Assembly: GCA_903827085.1 (NCBI GenBank)
Contig: CAIKHC010000217.1
Coordinates: 1-7,101, forward strand
Direction of reading: 5' to 3'
DNA length: 7,101 nucleotides
Source of the DNA: an uncultured Candidatus Nemicrothrix sp.
GTDB taxonomy: Bacteria; Actinomycetota; Acidimicrobiia; Acidimicrobiales; Acidimicrobilacustridaceae
Shown here: positions 1 to 7,101 of the stretch, piece by piece
Layout: each line of letters opens with the position of its first letter
Numbering within the stretch: the first letter of the stretch is position 1
Made by a program: the position numbers and the translations under genes
Notes under the pieces: model-generated
The model's input: the letters and a program-made list of their open reading frames with translations, nothing else
Told to the model about the DNA's origin: nothing
Database searches by the model: none

Positions 1-151
1 AATCGATCAGCGCCGCCAGCGAGGTCGACTTTCCCGAGCCTGAGGCGCCGACGAGGAAGACGAATTCGCCCTTGGCGATCTCGACGTTGGCGTCGCGCAA
101 CGCGACGGTCGAGTTTTTGTAGGTCTTGGTGACGTTTTCGAGAGTAATCAT
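1..151 (-). CDS. ftsE: Cell division ATP-binding protein FtsE (N-terminal 50 codons, cut by window edge)
   Basis: This is the ATPase half of the FtsEX ABC complex, which sits on the inner face of the membrane at the divisome and controls peptidoglycan hydrolases. Only the first 50 codons are present; the rest lies beyond the left edge. The protein starts [20 protein letters not shown], a typical ABC-ATPase opening. It continues with KGEFVFLVG and a complete Walker A loop GASGSGKST at residues 35-43 (catalytic Lys41). The FVFLVG stretch just before Walker A is characteristic of FtsE rather than of other ABC ATPases. The ATG at 151 is the only sensible start, because the upstream codons in frame give no alternative. 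No Shine-Dalgarno is seen (CCCCTCATC precedes ATG), so a leaderless or weak start is possible. Another MacB/LolD-like ABC ATPase cannot be excluded without the C-terminal part or the expected downstream ftsX. Confidence 0.78.
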   Translation of the reverse strand, partial: MITLENVTKTYKNSTVALRDANVEIAKGEFVFLVGASGSGKSTSLAALID

Positions 152-186
152 GATGAGGGGGTGTCCAGCGGGACTGAACGCCCACG

Positions 187-192
187 AGGCTA
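187..192 (-). promoter_or_regulatory. Possible -10 box for ftsE
   Basis: On the minus strand this reads TAGCCT, which fits the loose actinobacterial -10 pattern TAnnnT. It would place transcription start about 28 nt before the ftsE ATG. There is no matching -35 box at normal spacing (ACCAAT lies 17 nt upstream; TTGCCA is only 12 nt away). The 156-nt gap after the HD gene is the largest in the window, which makes a promoter here reasonable, but the motif alone is weak. Confidence 0.22.
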
Positions 193-209
193 GACGGGCA
201 AGGCTGGCA

Positions 210-239
210 ATTGGTGCCACTCCCCTGACCCGTACCAAT
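210..239. repeat. Inverted repeat in the ftsE upstream region
   Basis: The hexamers ATTGGT and ACCAAT form perfect 6-bp arms separated by 18 bases, immediately upstream of the possible -10 box of ftsE. The position would suit a regulator-binding site or a loose hairpin. Six-base arms arise by chance quite often, so no function is claimed. Confidence 0.2.
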
Positions 240-277
240 ACAACGATCTCGCCGATGCACTCAGGAAATCCACGACA

Positions 278-301
278 AACGGCGCCATCAACGCGACCGT
301 T
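278..301 (-). terminator. Weak hairpin just after the HD-domain gene
   Basis: On the minus strand AACGG-T-CGC pairs with GCG-CCGTT around a 7-base loop, giving an 8-bp stem with one bulged T. It begins 7 nt after the stop codon of the HD gene and is followed by TTGTCG, not a true T-run. It may be a weak terminator or an mRNA 3'-end structure closing the long operon before ftsE. The missing U-tract keeps confidence low. Confidence 0.25.
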
Positions 302-307
302 CATTGC

Positions 308-835
308 TCAGTCGTCGTCGGCCTCGTGTAACGCATGAGCAATAGTTGGATCAAGGGTCCACGCTGCAGATGGAAGGTGGTGCTCCTTCGTCCACGCCAC
401 GGTAAGAACATCGCTGTCGGAGTCAGAAAGCATCTCTGCTCCGAGATCGGGGTGTCGCCGATAGATCCCGACCGAACGCTTCCACGACGACCTCGACGTC
501 GACCAACGCGAGATATCTGATTCAGATTTCACAACGCTGACAGCGAGCACCGTAGCGATGACTCGGCCCGGCGTGCGCAAACCCGACGCCACCTTTCCGC
601 AATCATGCAGAAGTGCAGCGGCGAGCACCGGTCGCGTTGCTTTTGACCCCAATGACAGTTCGACTCGCCGGGCGACGGCGGCGGAATGGCGCCGATCGGG
701 ACCTGACAGTGAGCGCCAAATGGCGCGCTCACCGGGCAAAAGTTGCGATTCCGCCCAGACCGATTCCGCGGGAGGGGGACCGCCGGGTCGAAGGCTGCCG
801 AAGAAACGACGAGCCAGATGACTTGTGCGAGACAT
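308..835 (-). CDS. HD-domain metal-dependent phosphohydrolase family protein
   Basis: A 175-residue protein with an HD-domain layout. Candidate metal ligands are His50 (in DRRH), the His77-Asp78 doublet (LLHDCGKV), His128 (RRHPDLGAEML), His152/His153 (EHH) and an acidic run near the end (ALHEADDD, Asp173-175). HD proteins usually hydrolyse phosphate esters of nucleotides or cyclic dinucleotides; the substrate here is unknown. There is no GYP motif, RelA/SpoT synthetase domain, signal peptide or clear membrane helix. The ATG at 835 was chosen over one at 928 because the latter would overlap the zinc-finger gene by 76 nt and add Arg/Ser-rich sequence that looks like an out-of-frame reading. The gene begins 17 nt after its upstream neighbour, so it is probably co-transcribed, though no good Shine-Dalgarno is seen. 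I recall similar proteins annotated only as HD-domain proteins in actinobacteria. Confidence 0.82.
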   Translation of the reverse strand: MSRTSHLARRFFGSLRPGGPPPAESVWAESQLLPGERAIWRSLSGPDRRHSAAVARRVELSLGSKATRPVLAAALLHDCGKVASGLRTPGRVIATVLAVSVVKSESDISRWSTSRSSWKRSVGIYRRHPDLGAEMLSDSDSDVLTVAWTKEHHLPSAAWTLDPTIAHALHEADDD

Positions 836-852
836 TTGGCAGTAGTGGTTCT

Positions 853-1416
853 TTAGACCAAATGTGCGCTGCAAGAGCGCGCTTGGGGCATTTCGGCAAG
901 AACGGCGTCGTCGATCGGAGTGCCGCAACTGTCACAGAGACCATACGAACCTGCGTCGAGGCGTTCGAGTGCACGTTCGACTCCGTCGAGTTCCTCGCGA
1001 AGCGCTGAAGCCAGCTGCCGATCATCGAGTTCGCCGCCGTCCACGATCGTCAGTGATTCAGCGACAACAACATTGCCCTCGGCGTCGGCAGCAATGAAGT
1101 GCTCCTCGACCATGACATCACCCTCGGCGTCGACGATTGTGATGGTTTCATCAAGAACGATGTCACCGTCTTCGTCGAAGATCGCCACGGTTTCGTCGAT
1201 CATGAGGTCGCCCTCGTCGTCGGTAACGATCGTCACGTCGTCGATAACCACAACACCCTGGCCATTGACCTCGAGAATGTCGATTGTCTCTACGTGTTCG
1301 CCGATGACGGATCCATCCTCATCGAGGATGTCCTCGGACAGAACGATTTCGTCGACAAGTTCAACCTCGTCGCCGGAAAATCGATCGGGAGCGGACCATT
1401 CACCTGAGTTACTCAT
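853..1416 (-). CDS. Highly acidic repeat protein with C-terminal DksA/TraR-type zinc finger
   Basis: A 187-residue protein in two parts. Residues about 17-132 are built of short beta-hairpin-like repeats, most regular at 58-117 with a 15-residue period; example units are IDETVAIFDEDGDIV and LDETITIVDAEGDVM. Residues 133-187 contain a short helix (ALREELDGVERALERLDAG) followed by YGLCDSCG and a TraR-like finger. Its ligands are Cys161, Cys164, Cys182 and His185, where DksA/TraR proteins normally have a fourth Cys. By my count there are 52 Asp/Glu, 6 Arg and no Lys; residues 13-132 have no Lys or Arg. DksA/TraR proteins bind RNA polymerase through the secondary channel, but the long coiled coil of DksA is absent, so that role is only a possibility. 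The ATG at 1416 was preferred to an in-frame codon at 1608, which would lie deep within xerD and add Cys/Arg-rich out-of-frame sequence. It starts 10 nt after the xerD stop, without a clear Shine-Dalgarno. Confidence 0.85.
   Translation of the reverse strand: MSNSGEWSAPDRFSGDEVELVDEIVLSEDILDEDGSVIGEHVETIDILEVNGQGVVVIDDVTIVTDDEGDLMIDETVAIFDEDGDIVLDETITIVDAEGDVMVEEHFIAADAEGNVVVAESLTIVDGGELDDRQLASALREELDGVERALERLDAGSYGLCDSCGTPIDDAVLAEMPQARSCSAHLV
1066..1245 (-). repeat. Four tandem 45-bp coding repeats (15-residue units)
   Basis: Four consecutive 45-bp units at 1201..1245, 1156..1200, 1111..1155 and 1066..1110 encode residues 58-72, 73-87, 88-102 and 103-117 of the acidic protein. The protein consensus is roughly hydrophobic-(D/E)-E-T-h-x-I-h-D-x-(D/E)-G-D-h-h, with h hydrophobic. 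A degenerate fifth unit (residues 118-132, 1021..1065) keeps VAESLTIVDGG. Imperfect earlier copies with 2-3 residue insertions lie at about residues 21-57. Conservation is clearer in protein than in DNA, which points to old duplications under selection. Confidence 0.85.
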
Positions 1417-1426
1417 GGGACTGAGG

Positions 1427-2363
1427 CTAGCGGCGAGATGCATGAGCTCGCGGATGTGCTGCCTCGTACACCGCGAAGAGTCGGTCGTTTGAGACCATCG
1501 TGTACACCTGCGTCGTCGCGATAGAAGCGTGACCCAGCAGTTCCTGCATTGCCCGGATATCAGCTCCGTGATCGAGCATGTGCGTCGCACAGGAGTGGCG
1601 CAATACATGTGGCGTCAGGCGAGCACCGAGACCAGCTGCGTCTCCATATTTTCGGACAATCGCCCACGCCCCCTGGCGCCCGAGGCGGCCCCCGCGGGCG
1701 TTTAGGAAAACAGCGTCTGCGTCAGAGCGAGTTGCGAATCGTTCAGGGGCGAGAGCACCCCGTCCGGCATCCTCAAGCCAACTCGCCAATGCGACACGAG
1801 CCCAACGCCCAATCGGGACAACGCGTTCTTTCGACCCTTTTCCGAAAAGTCGCAGCAATCCAGCATCGAGATCAACGTCACCAAGGCTCAATGCGCAAAC
1901 CTCTGAGATGCGCGCACCTGTGCCATAGAGCACCTCAAGGATTGCCCGGTCACGCCGTGCAATCGCGGTATCGCCTTCCACCTGATCAAGTAGTGCGGTC
2001 ACCTCAGCCTCGGTCAGCGCTTTTGGTAATCCCGCAGGAACTCGGGGTGTCTCGATTCCCGCCGATGGGTCTATTGCCGAGAGCCCCTCGTCGGAACGGA
2101 ATCGATGCAACGATCGAACCGCGACCGTTGCCCGTTTCACAGATGAAGGTGCCAATCCTCGCTCTCGAAGAACCCCGACATAGGCATCGAGGTCTGATGC
2201 CCGAATTGCATCGAGTGTTCGTCCGGTTTCAGAGAGCCAAAGGCAGTAGGCGGTGAGATCGCGTCGATACGCAGCAAGCGTGTTGACCGAACGACCGCGC
2301 TCGGCCGTCAACCATGTCAGAAACTCCTCAACATCGAGAGGAAGTTCCCAATCTTCAGGGAGC

Positions 2364-2371
<8 letters not shown>
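1427..2371 (-). CDS. xerD: Site-specific tyrosine recombinase XerD
   Basis: XerD works with a partner (XerC) at dif to resolve chromosome dimers at division. From GTG 2371 the protein has 314 residues, close to the family norm of about 300. The N-terminal SAM-like core-binding domain spans roughly residues 10-95 (VEEFLTWL, TLAAYRRDL). The catalytic domain follows with all expected residues: Arg154 (GTGARISEV), Lys178 (FGKGSKER), His255 and Arg258 (LTPHVLRHSCATHML), His281 (LGHASIATTQ) and nucleophile Tyr290 (VYT). It ends in the usual LFAVYEAAHPRA tail. I chose GTG 2371, which overlaps the NUDIX stop by 8 nt (GTGGCTGA), rather than TTG 2404, which would overlap by 41 nt. No Shine-Dalgarno is visible, so coupling to the NUDIX gene is likely. 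XerC versus XerD cannot be strictly separated by eye; the position after pyrG and NUDIX matches actinobacterial xerD. Confidence 0.95.
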
Positions 2372-4573
<2,202 letters not shown>

Positions 4574-4595
4574 TTAGTTAACACGTCGGGATTGC

Positions 4596-4601
4596 ATCGT
4601 A
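4596..4601 (-). promoter_or_regulatory. Possible -10 box for pyrG
   Basis: The minus strand reads TACGAT, a fair match to the actinobacterial -10 TAnnnT, and would start transcription about 34 nt before the pyrG ATG. No TTGAC-like -35 box lies at standard spacing. The 109-nt gap after recN is the only gap between nadK and the HD gene large enough for a full promoter. No convincing recN terminator was found in it. Confidence 0.3.
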
Positions 4602-4664
4602 GCCCCGTTCTGAGTGCCTCGGTGCGCATTACTCGGTGACGTCAGACCGGAGCTGATCAACGAC

Positions 4665-6239
4665 TCAGGATTGTGTGCTTTCGAGCAGCTCACGAGCGTG
4701 CTGCTGGGCCGTTGACGATTCCGGCGTTCCCGAAAGCATTCGAGCGAGTTCGGTGACTCGTTCCTCGCCATTGACCACAGAGATTTTCGTCGTCGTTGTC
4801 GAATCGGTTGCAACCTTGTCAACAACCACATGAGCATCGGCCCAACTCGCGACCTGTGCGAGATGGGTAACGACGAGCACCTGATGGTCGGACCCGAGTG
4901 CCGCGAGCGAACGCCCCACAGCGACCGCCGCCGCGCCACCAATTCCCGCATCGACCTCGTCGAAGACCAACACTGGCGGGCCTTCGGTGAGTACAAGTCG
5001 CAAGGCCAACATCGCTCGGGCGAGTTCTCCGCCCGAGGCCACCTTGGCCAACGGTTGGAGCTCCATGCCGGGATTCGCAGCAAATCGGAATGTGACATCA
5101 CGTCCGGCAACGCCAGCAACCTCGACCTCGAGTCGGGCTTTTGGTAGCGCTAGATCGGGAAGATGAGCCTGAACCGCGTTCGCTAAGGCTGGTGCGGCGA
5201 GACAACGAGCCTCGGAAACGACTGTTTCTGCATCGTTGAGCGCCGAACGAGCAACGAGAATCTGAGCATCGAGCGCGGCTGCGAGTTCGTCGTGGCCCTC
5301 GAGCTCCACCAACCGGCGATTCGCATCGTCTCTCCACGAAATGACCTCTTCCAAGGTTTCGCCATATTTGCGGCGCAAATCCTGGAGGAGTTTGCGACGG
5401 TCGCCGATCGCAGCAAGTTTCTCGGGGTCGCTCTCTATACCTTCGGCAGTCGATCGCAATTCACGAGCAAGATCGTCGATTTCGGCCTGCGCATCGCGGA
5501 GCCGGACGACCACCGCAGCAAAGAGCGTTCGGTCGCCAAGTCCGGCCACGGCGCGGCCAATGGCATCGGTCGCTCCGCCATCAGAACTCAGCGCATCGAG
5601 GGCAAGAATTGCCGCTTCTCGGTACCCACCCGCATCTGCGAGCAATTCCGCCTGAGATCGAAGGTTTGCGTCTTCGTTGGGATCGTCAAGGGCGGCGGCC
5701 ACCAGTTCCTCGACTTGAAACCGAAGTAGATCGATTTCGCGCGCACGGTCGCGTGGGTCGCCTCCCAACGAGGAACGCTGCGCCTCGAGGTCGATGACGC
5801 GCTGGCGAGCAACGCGCAACGGTTGCAGATCTACCCCGCCGAACCGATCAAGGGCCTGACGTTGCACCGAGCTCGTGAGCAATGACTGATGATCGTGTTG
5901 GCCGTGGAGATCGACGAGTCGGCTCCCCACCTCTGAGAGTTCGGCGATCGTTGCAAGACTGCCGTCGATGTAGCCACGAGATCGACCTTTGGCTGGCAGG
6001 ACCCGACGAACAATGCAGTCACGATCGCCAAGATCAAAGCGACCTTCAACCACCGCTTCGTCGGCACCGGGACGAACCATGGAGGTCTCGGCCTTCCCGC
6101 CCACCAATAATTCGATGGCGGTGACGACAAGTGTCTTACCTGCACCGGTCTCACCCGTCACCGCGGTCATACCCGGGGCAAACACGAGCGAAAGTTCTTC
6201 GATCACACCAAGGTTGCAGACTCGAAGTTCGCTCAGCAT
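4665..6239 (-). CDS. recN: DNA repair protein RecN
   Basis: RecN is an SMC-like ATPase that acts early in double-strand break repair, bringing DNA ends or sister chromatids together for RecA-dependent recombination. The 524 residues hold an N-terminal nucleotide-binding half with MLSELRVCNLGVIEEL and Walker A GETGAGKT (29-36), and a Q-loop region LVDLHGQHDHQSLL (108-121). A coiled-coil-rich middle runs from about 140 to 345. The C-terminal half has the ABC signature ASGGELARAML (401-411), Walker B VLVFDEVDAGIGG (423-435) and the switch His459 (VVTHLAQVA). It is somewhat shorter than the common 550-590 residues, probably through a shorter coiled coil, with all ATPase motifs present. ATG 6239 has a GAGGG Shine-Dalgarno 8 nt upstream and follows the nadK stop by 15 nt, indicating one transcript. 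The nadK-recN pairing is conserved in actinobacteria. Confidence 0.97.
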   Translation of the reverse strand: MLSELRVCNLGVIEELSLVFAPGMTAVTGETGAGKTLVVTAIELLVGGKAETSMVRPGADEAVVEGRFDLGDRDCIVRRVLPAKGRSRGYIDGSLATIAELSEVGSRLVDLHGQHDHQSLLTSSVQRQALDRFGGVDLQPLRVARQRVIDLEAQRSSLGGDPRDRAREIDLLRFQVEELVAAALDDPNEDANLRSQAELLADAGGYREAAILALDALSSDGGATDAIGRAVAGLGDRTLFAAVVVRLRDAQAEIDDLARELRSTAEGIESDPEKLAAIGDRRKLLQDLRRKYGETLEEVISWRDDANRRLVELEGHDELAAALDAQILVARSALNDAETVVSEARCLAAPALANAVQAHLPDLALPKARLEVEVAGVAGRDVTFRFAANPGMELQPLAKVASGGELARAMLALRLVLTEGPPVLVFDEVDAGIGGAAAVAVGRSLAALGSDHQVLVVTHLAQVASWADAHVVVDKVATDSTTTTKISVVNGEERVTELARMLSGTPESSTAQQHARELLESTQS

Positions 6240-6240
6240 T

Positions 6241-6252
6241 GGGTCGACCCTC
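6241..6252 (-). promoter_or_regulatory. recN Shine-Dalgarno overlapping a perfect palindrome
   Basis: GAGGG (minus strand, 6248..6252) sits 8 nt before the recN ATG and fixes that start. It overlaps the perfect 10-bp palindrome GGGTCGACCC (6241..6250), so GGG could pair with CCC across a TCGA tetraloop. The arrangement resembles the site before pyrG. Confidence 0.55.
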
Positions 6253-6254
6253 GC

Positions 6255-7101
6255 CTATCGATCGGACAGACCGAACTTGGCCTTGAGGATGGCGTGGAAA
6301 TCGCGAGGTCCGGAAAGTACGAGTCGGGCGACATGGTTCGATGCACGACAGCGGACGATGTCGCCTGGTTGCAGATCGCCGAGATGTCGGCCATCGACGA
6401 CGAGCGCCGCTTCGCGGTTACCTGAAACCGTGAGACAAACATCGGAATCGTCATCGAGAATAAGGGTGCGATCGAACAGCATGTGCGGGGACACCGGAGT
6501 GAGCAGCAACGCGCGATGCGTCGGCTCGACGATTGGTCCACGGGCAGAAAAGGCATAGGCCGTTGAACCAGTGGCTGTTGCGACAATAAGACCATCTGCC
6601 GCGTACGGGGTGAAGTACGCGCCATCGAGGGCAACATCGAGTCGGATGGTGTGCCCCGCCGCCGTCTTTTCAAGAACGGCTTCGTTGAGCGCGAGAACTG
6701 CGGTTTCCGTTACTCCACCCGAGGGTGCCTCGATTTCAATGTCGAGAAGCATTCGTTCTTCGATGAGATGCTCGCCAGCAAGAACCCGCTCGAGCGCAGA
6801 ACGCAGTCCATCGGGTTCGATGTCGGTGAGATAGCCAAGTGTTCCGAGATTTACACCCAGCACCGGAACCTCGTGCCGAGCGACGAGTGCGACAGTTCGA
6901 AGCATCGTGCCGTCGCCTCCGAGGCTGACAGCAAGGTCGAGGCCTTGGACAAGTTCGGCATCGGAGACGCCGAGATCAGGGCGACCTAGAAGCGCTGCAT
7001 CTTCGACTGGAAGCACCACGCGGTGCCCGTCGTTAACGAGCCATCCAATGGTGTCGAGCGCGACGGATGCCGCTTCCTCTCGGAGTGGATGCACGACAAA
7101 T
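6255..7101 (-). CDS. nadK: NAD kinase (N-terminus beyond window edge)
   Basis: NAD kinase phosphorylates NAD to NADP in the cytoplasm and is the only route to NADP in most bacteria. About 281 codons are visible. Counting from the Val encoded by GTG 7094, the signature GGDGT is at 59-63 (LAVSLGGDGTMLRT). It is followed by VNLGTLGYLTDI (81-92), LNEAV with the conserved Asn-Glu pair (136-140), DGLIVATATGSTAYAFSARG (167-186), LTPVSPHML (198-206) and VDGRHLGD (233-240). These cover the ATP- and NAD-binding sites. GTG 7094 is unlikely to be the true start: the frame is open to the edge and reads FVVHPLREEA, matching the usual first beta strand of NadK, so a few more residues should lie outside. It ends with TAG 15 nt before recN. 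Confidence 0.97.
   Translation of the reverse strand, partial: FVVHPLREEAASVALDTIGWLVNDGHRVVLPVEDAALLGRPDLGVSDAELVQGLDLAVSLGGDGTMLRTVALVARHEVPVLGVNLGTLGYLTDIEPDGLRSALERVLAGEHLIEERMLLDIEIEAPSGGVTETAVLALNEAVLEKTAAGHTIRLDVALDGAYFTPYAADGLIVATATGSTAYAFSARGPIVEPTHRALLLTPVSPHMLFDRTLILDDDSDVCLTVSGNREAALVVDGRHLGDLQPGDIVRCRASNHVARLVLSGPRDFHAILKAKFGLSDR

Noticed and set aside
480..540. Possible frameshift in the Ser/Arg-rich middle of the HD protein (residues about 100-120)
   Set aside because: Recognisable HD motifs occur on both sides in the same frame, so the segment is better explained as a variable linker than a broken gene.
836..928. Upstream ATG at 928 for the HD-domain gene
   Set aside because: It would overlap the zinc-finger coding region and add 31 Arg/Ser/Cys-rich residues that look like an out-of-frame reading of the finger.
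1066..1245. 45-bp tandem repeat considered as a CRISPR array or minisatellite
   Set aside because: There are no identical repeats with unique spacers; the units are directly adjacent, diverged in DNA and conserved in protein, in frame within a gene.
920..1492. Long plus-strand open frames opposite the acidic repeat gene (920..1492, 1099..1407)
   Set aside because: They are serine-rich or acidic mirror readings caused by the repeated GAC/GAT/GAG codons on the minus strand. They have no domain signal, and the minus-strand gene has a clear zinc finger.
1549..2256. 235-codon plus-strand open frame opposite xerD
   Set aside because: It is antisense to a complete XerD with every catalytic residue; its translation is rich in Arg/Pro/His with no recognisable motif.
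4637..4644. Perfect 8-bp palindrome TGACGTCA in the recN-pyrG gap
   Set aside because: Too short to call an operator and not repeated nearby; no known regulator can be assigned by eye.
4621..4648. GGTGCGCATTA resembling the left half of the E. coli dif site, in a window that also encodes XerD
   Set aside because: Only the left arm matches; the right half (GACGTCAGACC) does not resemble the XerD-binding arm. The recN-pyrG gap is also not an expected dif location. Probably chance.
4574..5119. 181-codon minus-strand frame overlapping the 3' part of recN
   Set aside because: It is an out-of-frame reading of recN, Arg/Ser-rich and without domains; the RecN frame carries the ABC signature, Walker B and His switch in the same DNA.
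7092..7094. GTG at 7094 as the start of nadK
   Set aside because: The frame stays open to the window edge and the preceding codons (Phe-Val) extend the conserved N-terminal beta strand, so this Val is probably internal.

Overview
The window is a dense block of genes, all on the minus strand, so it reads from high to low coordinates. It has the look of an actinobacterial housekeeping locus. The order nadK - recN - pyrG - NUDIX hydrolase - xerD matches the conserved order known from Mycobacterium tuberculosis (ppnK, recN, two further genes, pyrG, Rv1700, xerD). The GC content is moderate to high (high fifties per cent by eye), Shine-Dalgarno sequences are weak or absent before most genes, and the HD-domain protein resembles ones I associate with Acidimicrobiia. 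An acidimicrobial or related actinobacterium is my best guess; this is inference, not proof.

Layout from right to left: NAD kinase (nadK, its start beyond the right edge); recN 15 nt downstream; a 109-nt gap with a possible promoter and a Shine-Dalgarno sequence; CTP synthase (pyrG); an ADP-ribose-pyrophosphatase-like NUDIX gene overlapping pyrG by 4 nt; tyrosine recombinase xerD overlapping the NUDIX gene by 8 nt; a very acidic repeat protein with a C-terminal DksA/TraR-type zinc finger, 10 nt after xerD; an HD-domain protein 17 nt further on; a 156-nt gap; and the first 50 codons of ftsE, which runs off the left edge. No RNA genes, insertion sequences or CRISPR arrays were seen, and no stretch over 300 bases lacks a gene.

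Functionally the block combines nucleotide and cofactor supply (NadK makes NADP, PyrG makes CTP, the NUDIX enzyme clears ADP-ribose-like compounds) with chromosome maintenance (RecN in break repair, XerD in dimer resolution) and cell division (FtsE). The tight spacing from pyrG to the HD gene suggests one transcript with translational coupling.

The most unusual item is the 187-residue protein at 853..1416. By my count it has 52 Asp/Glu, 6 Arg and no Lys. It carries tandem 15-residue repeats of beta-hairpin type with a D-x-(D/E)-G-D turn, and ends in a TraR-like zinc finger whose fourth cysteine is replaced by histidine. I do not recognise this architecture as a characterised family.
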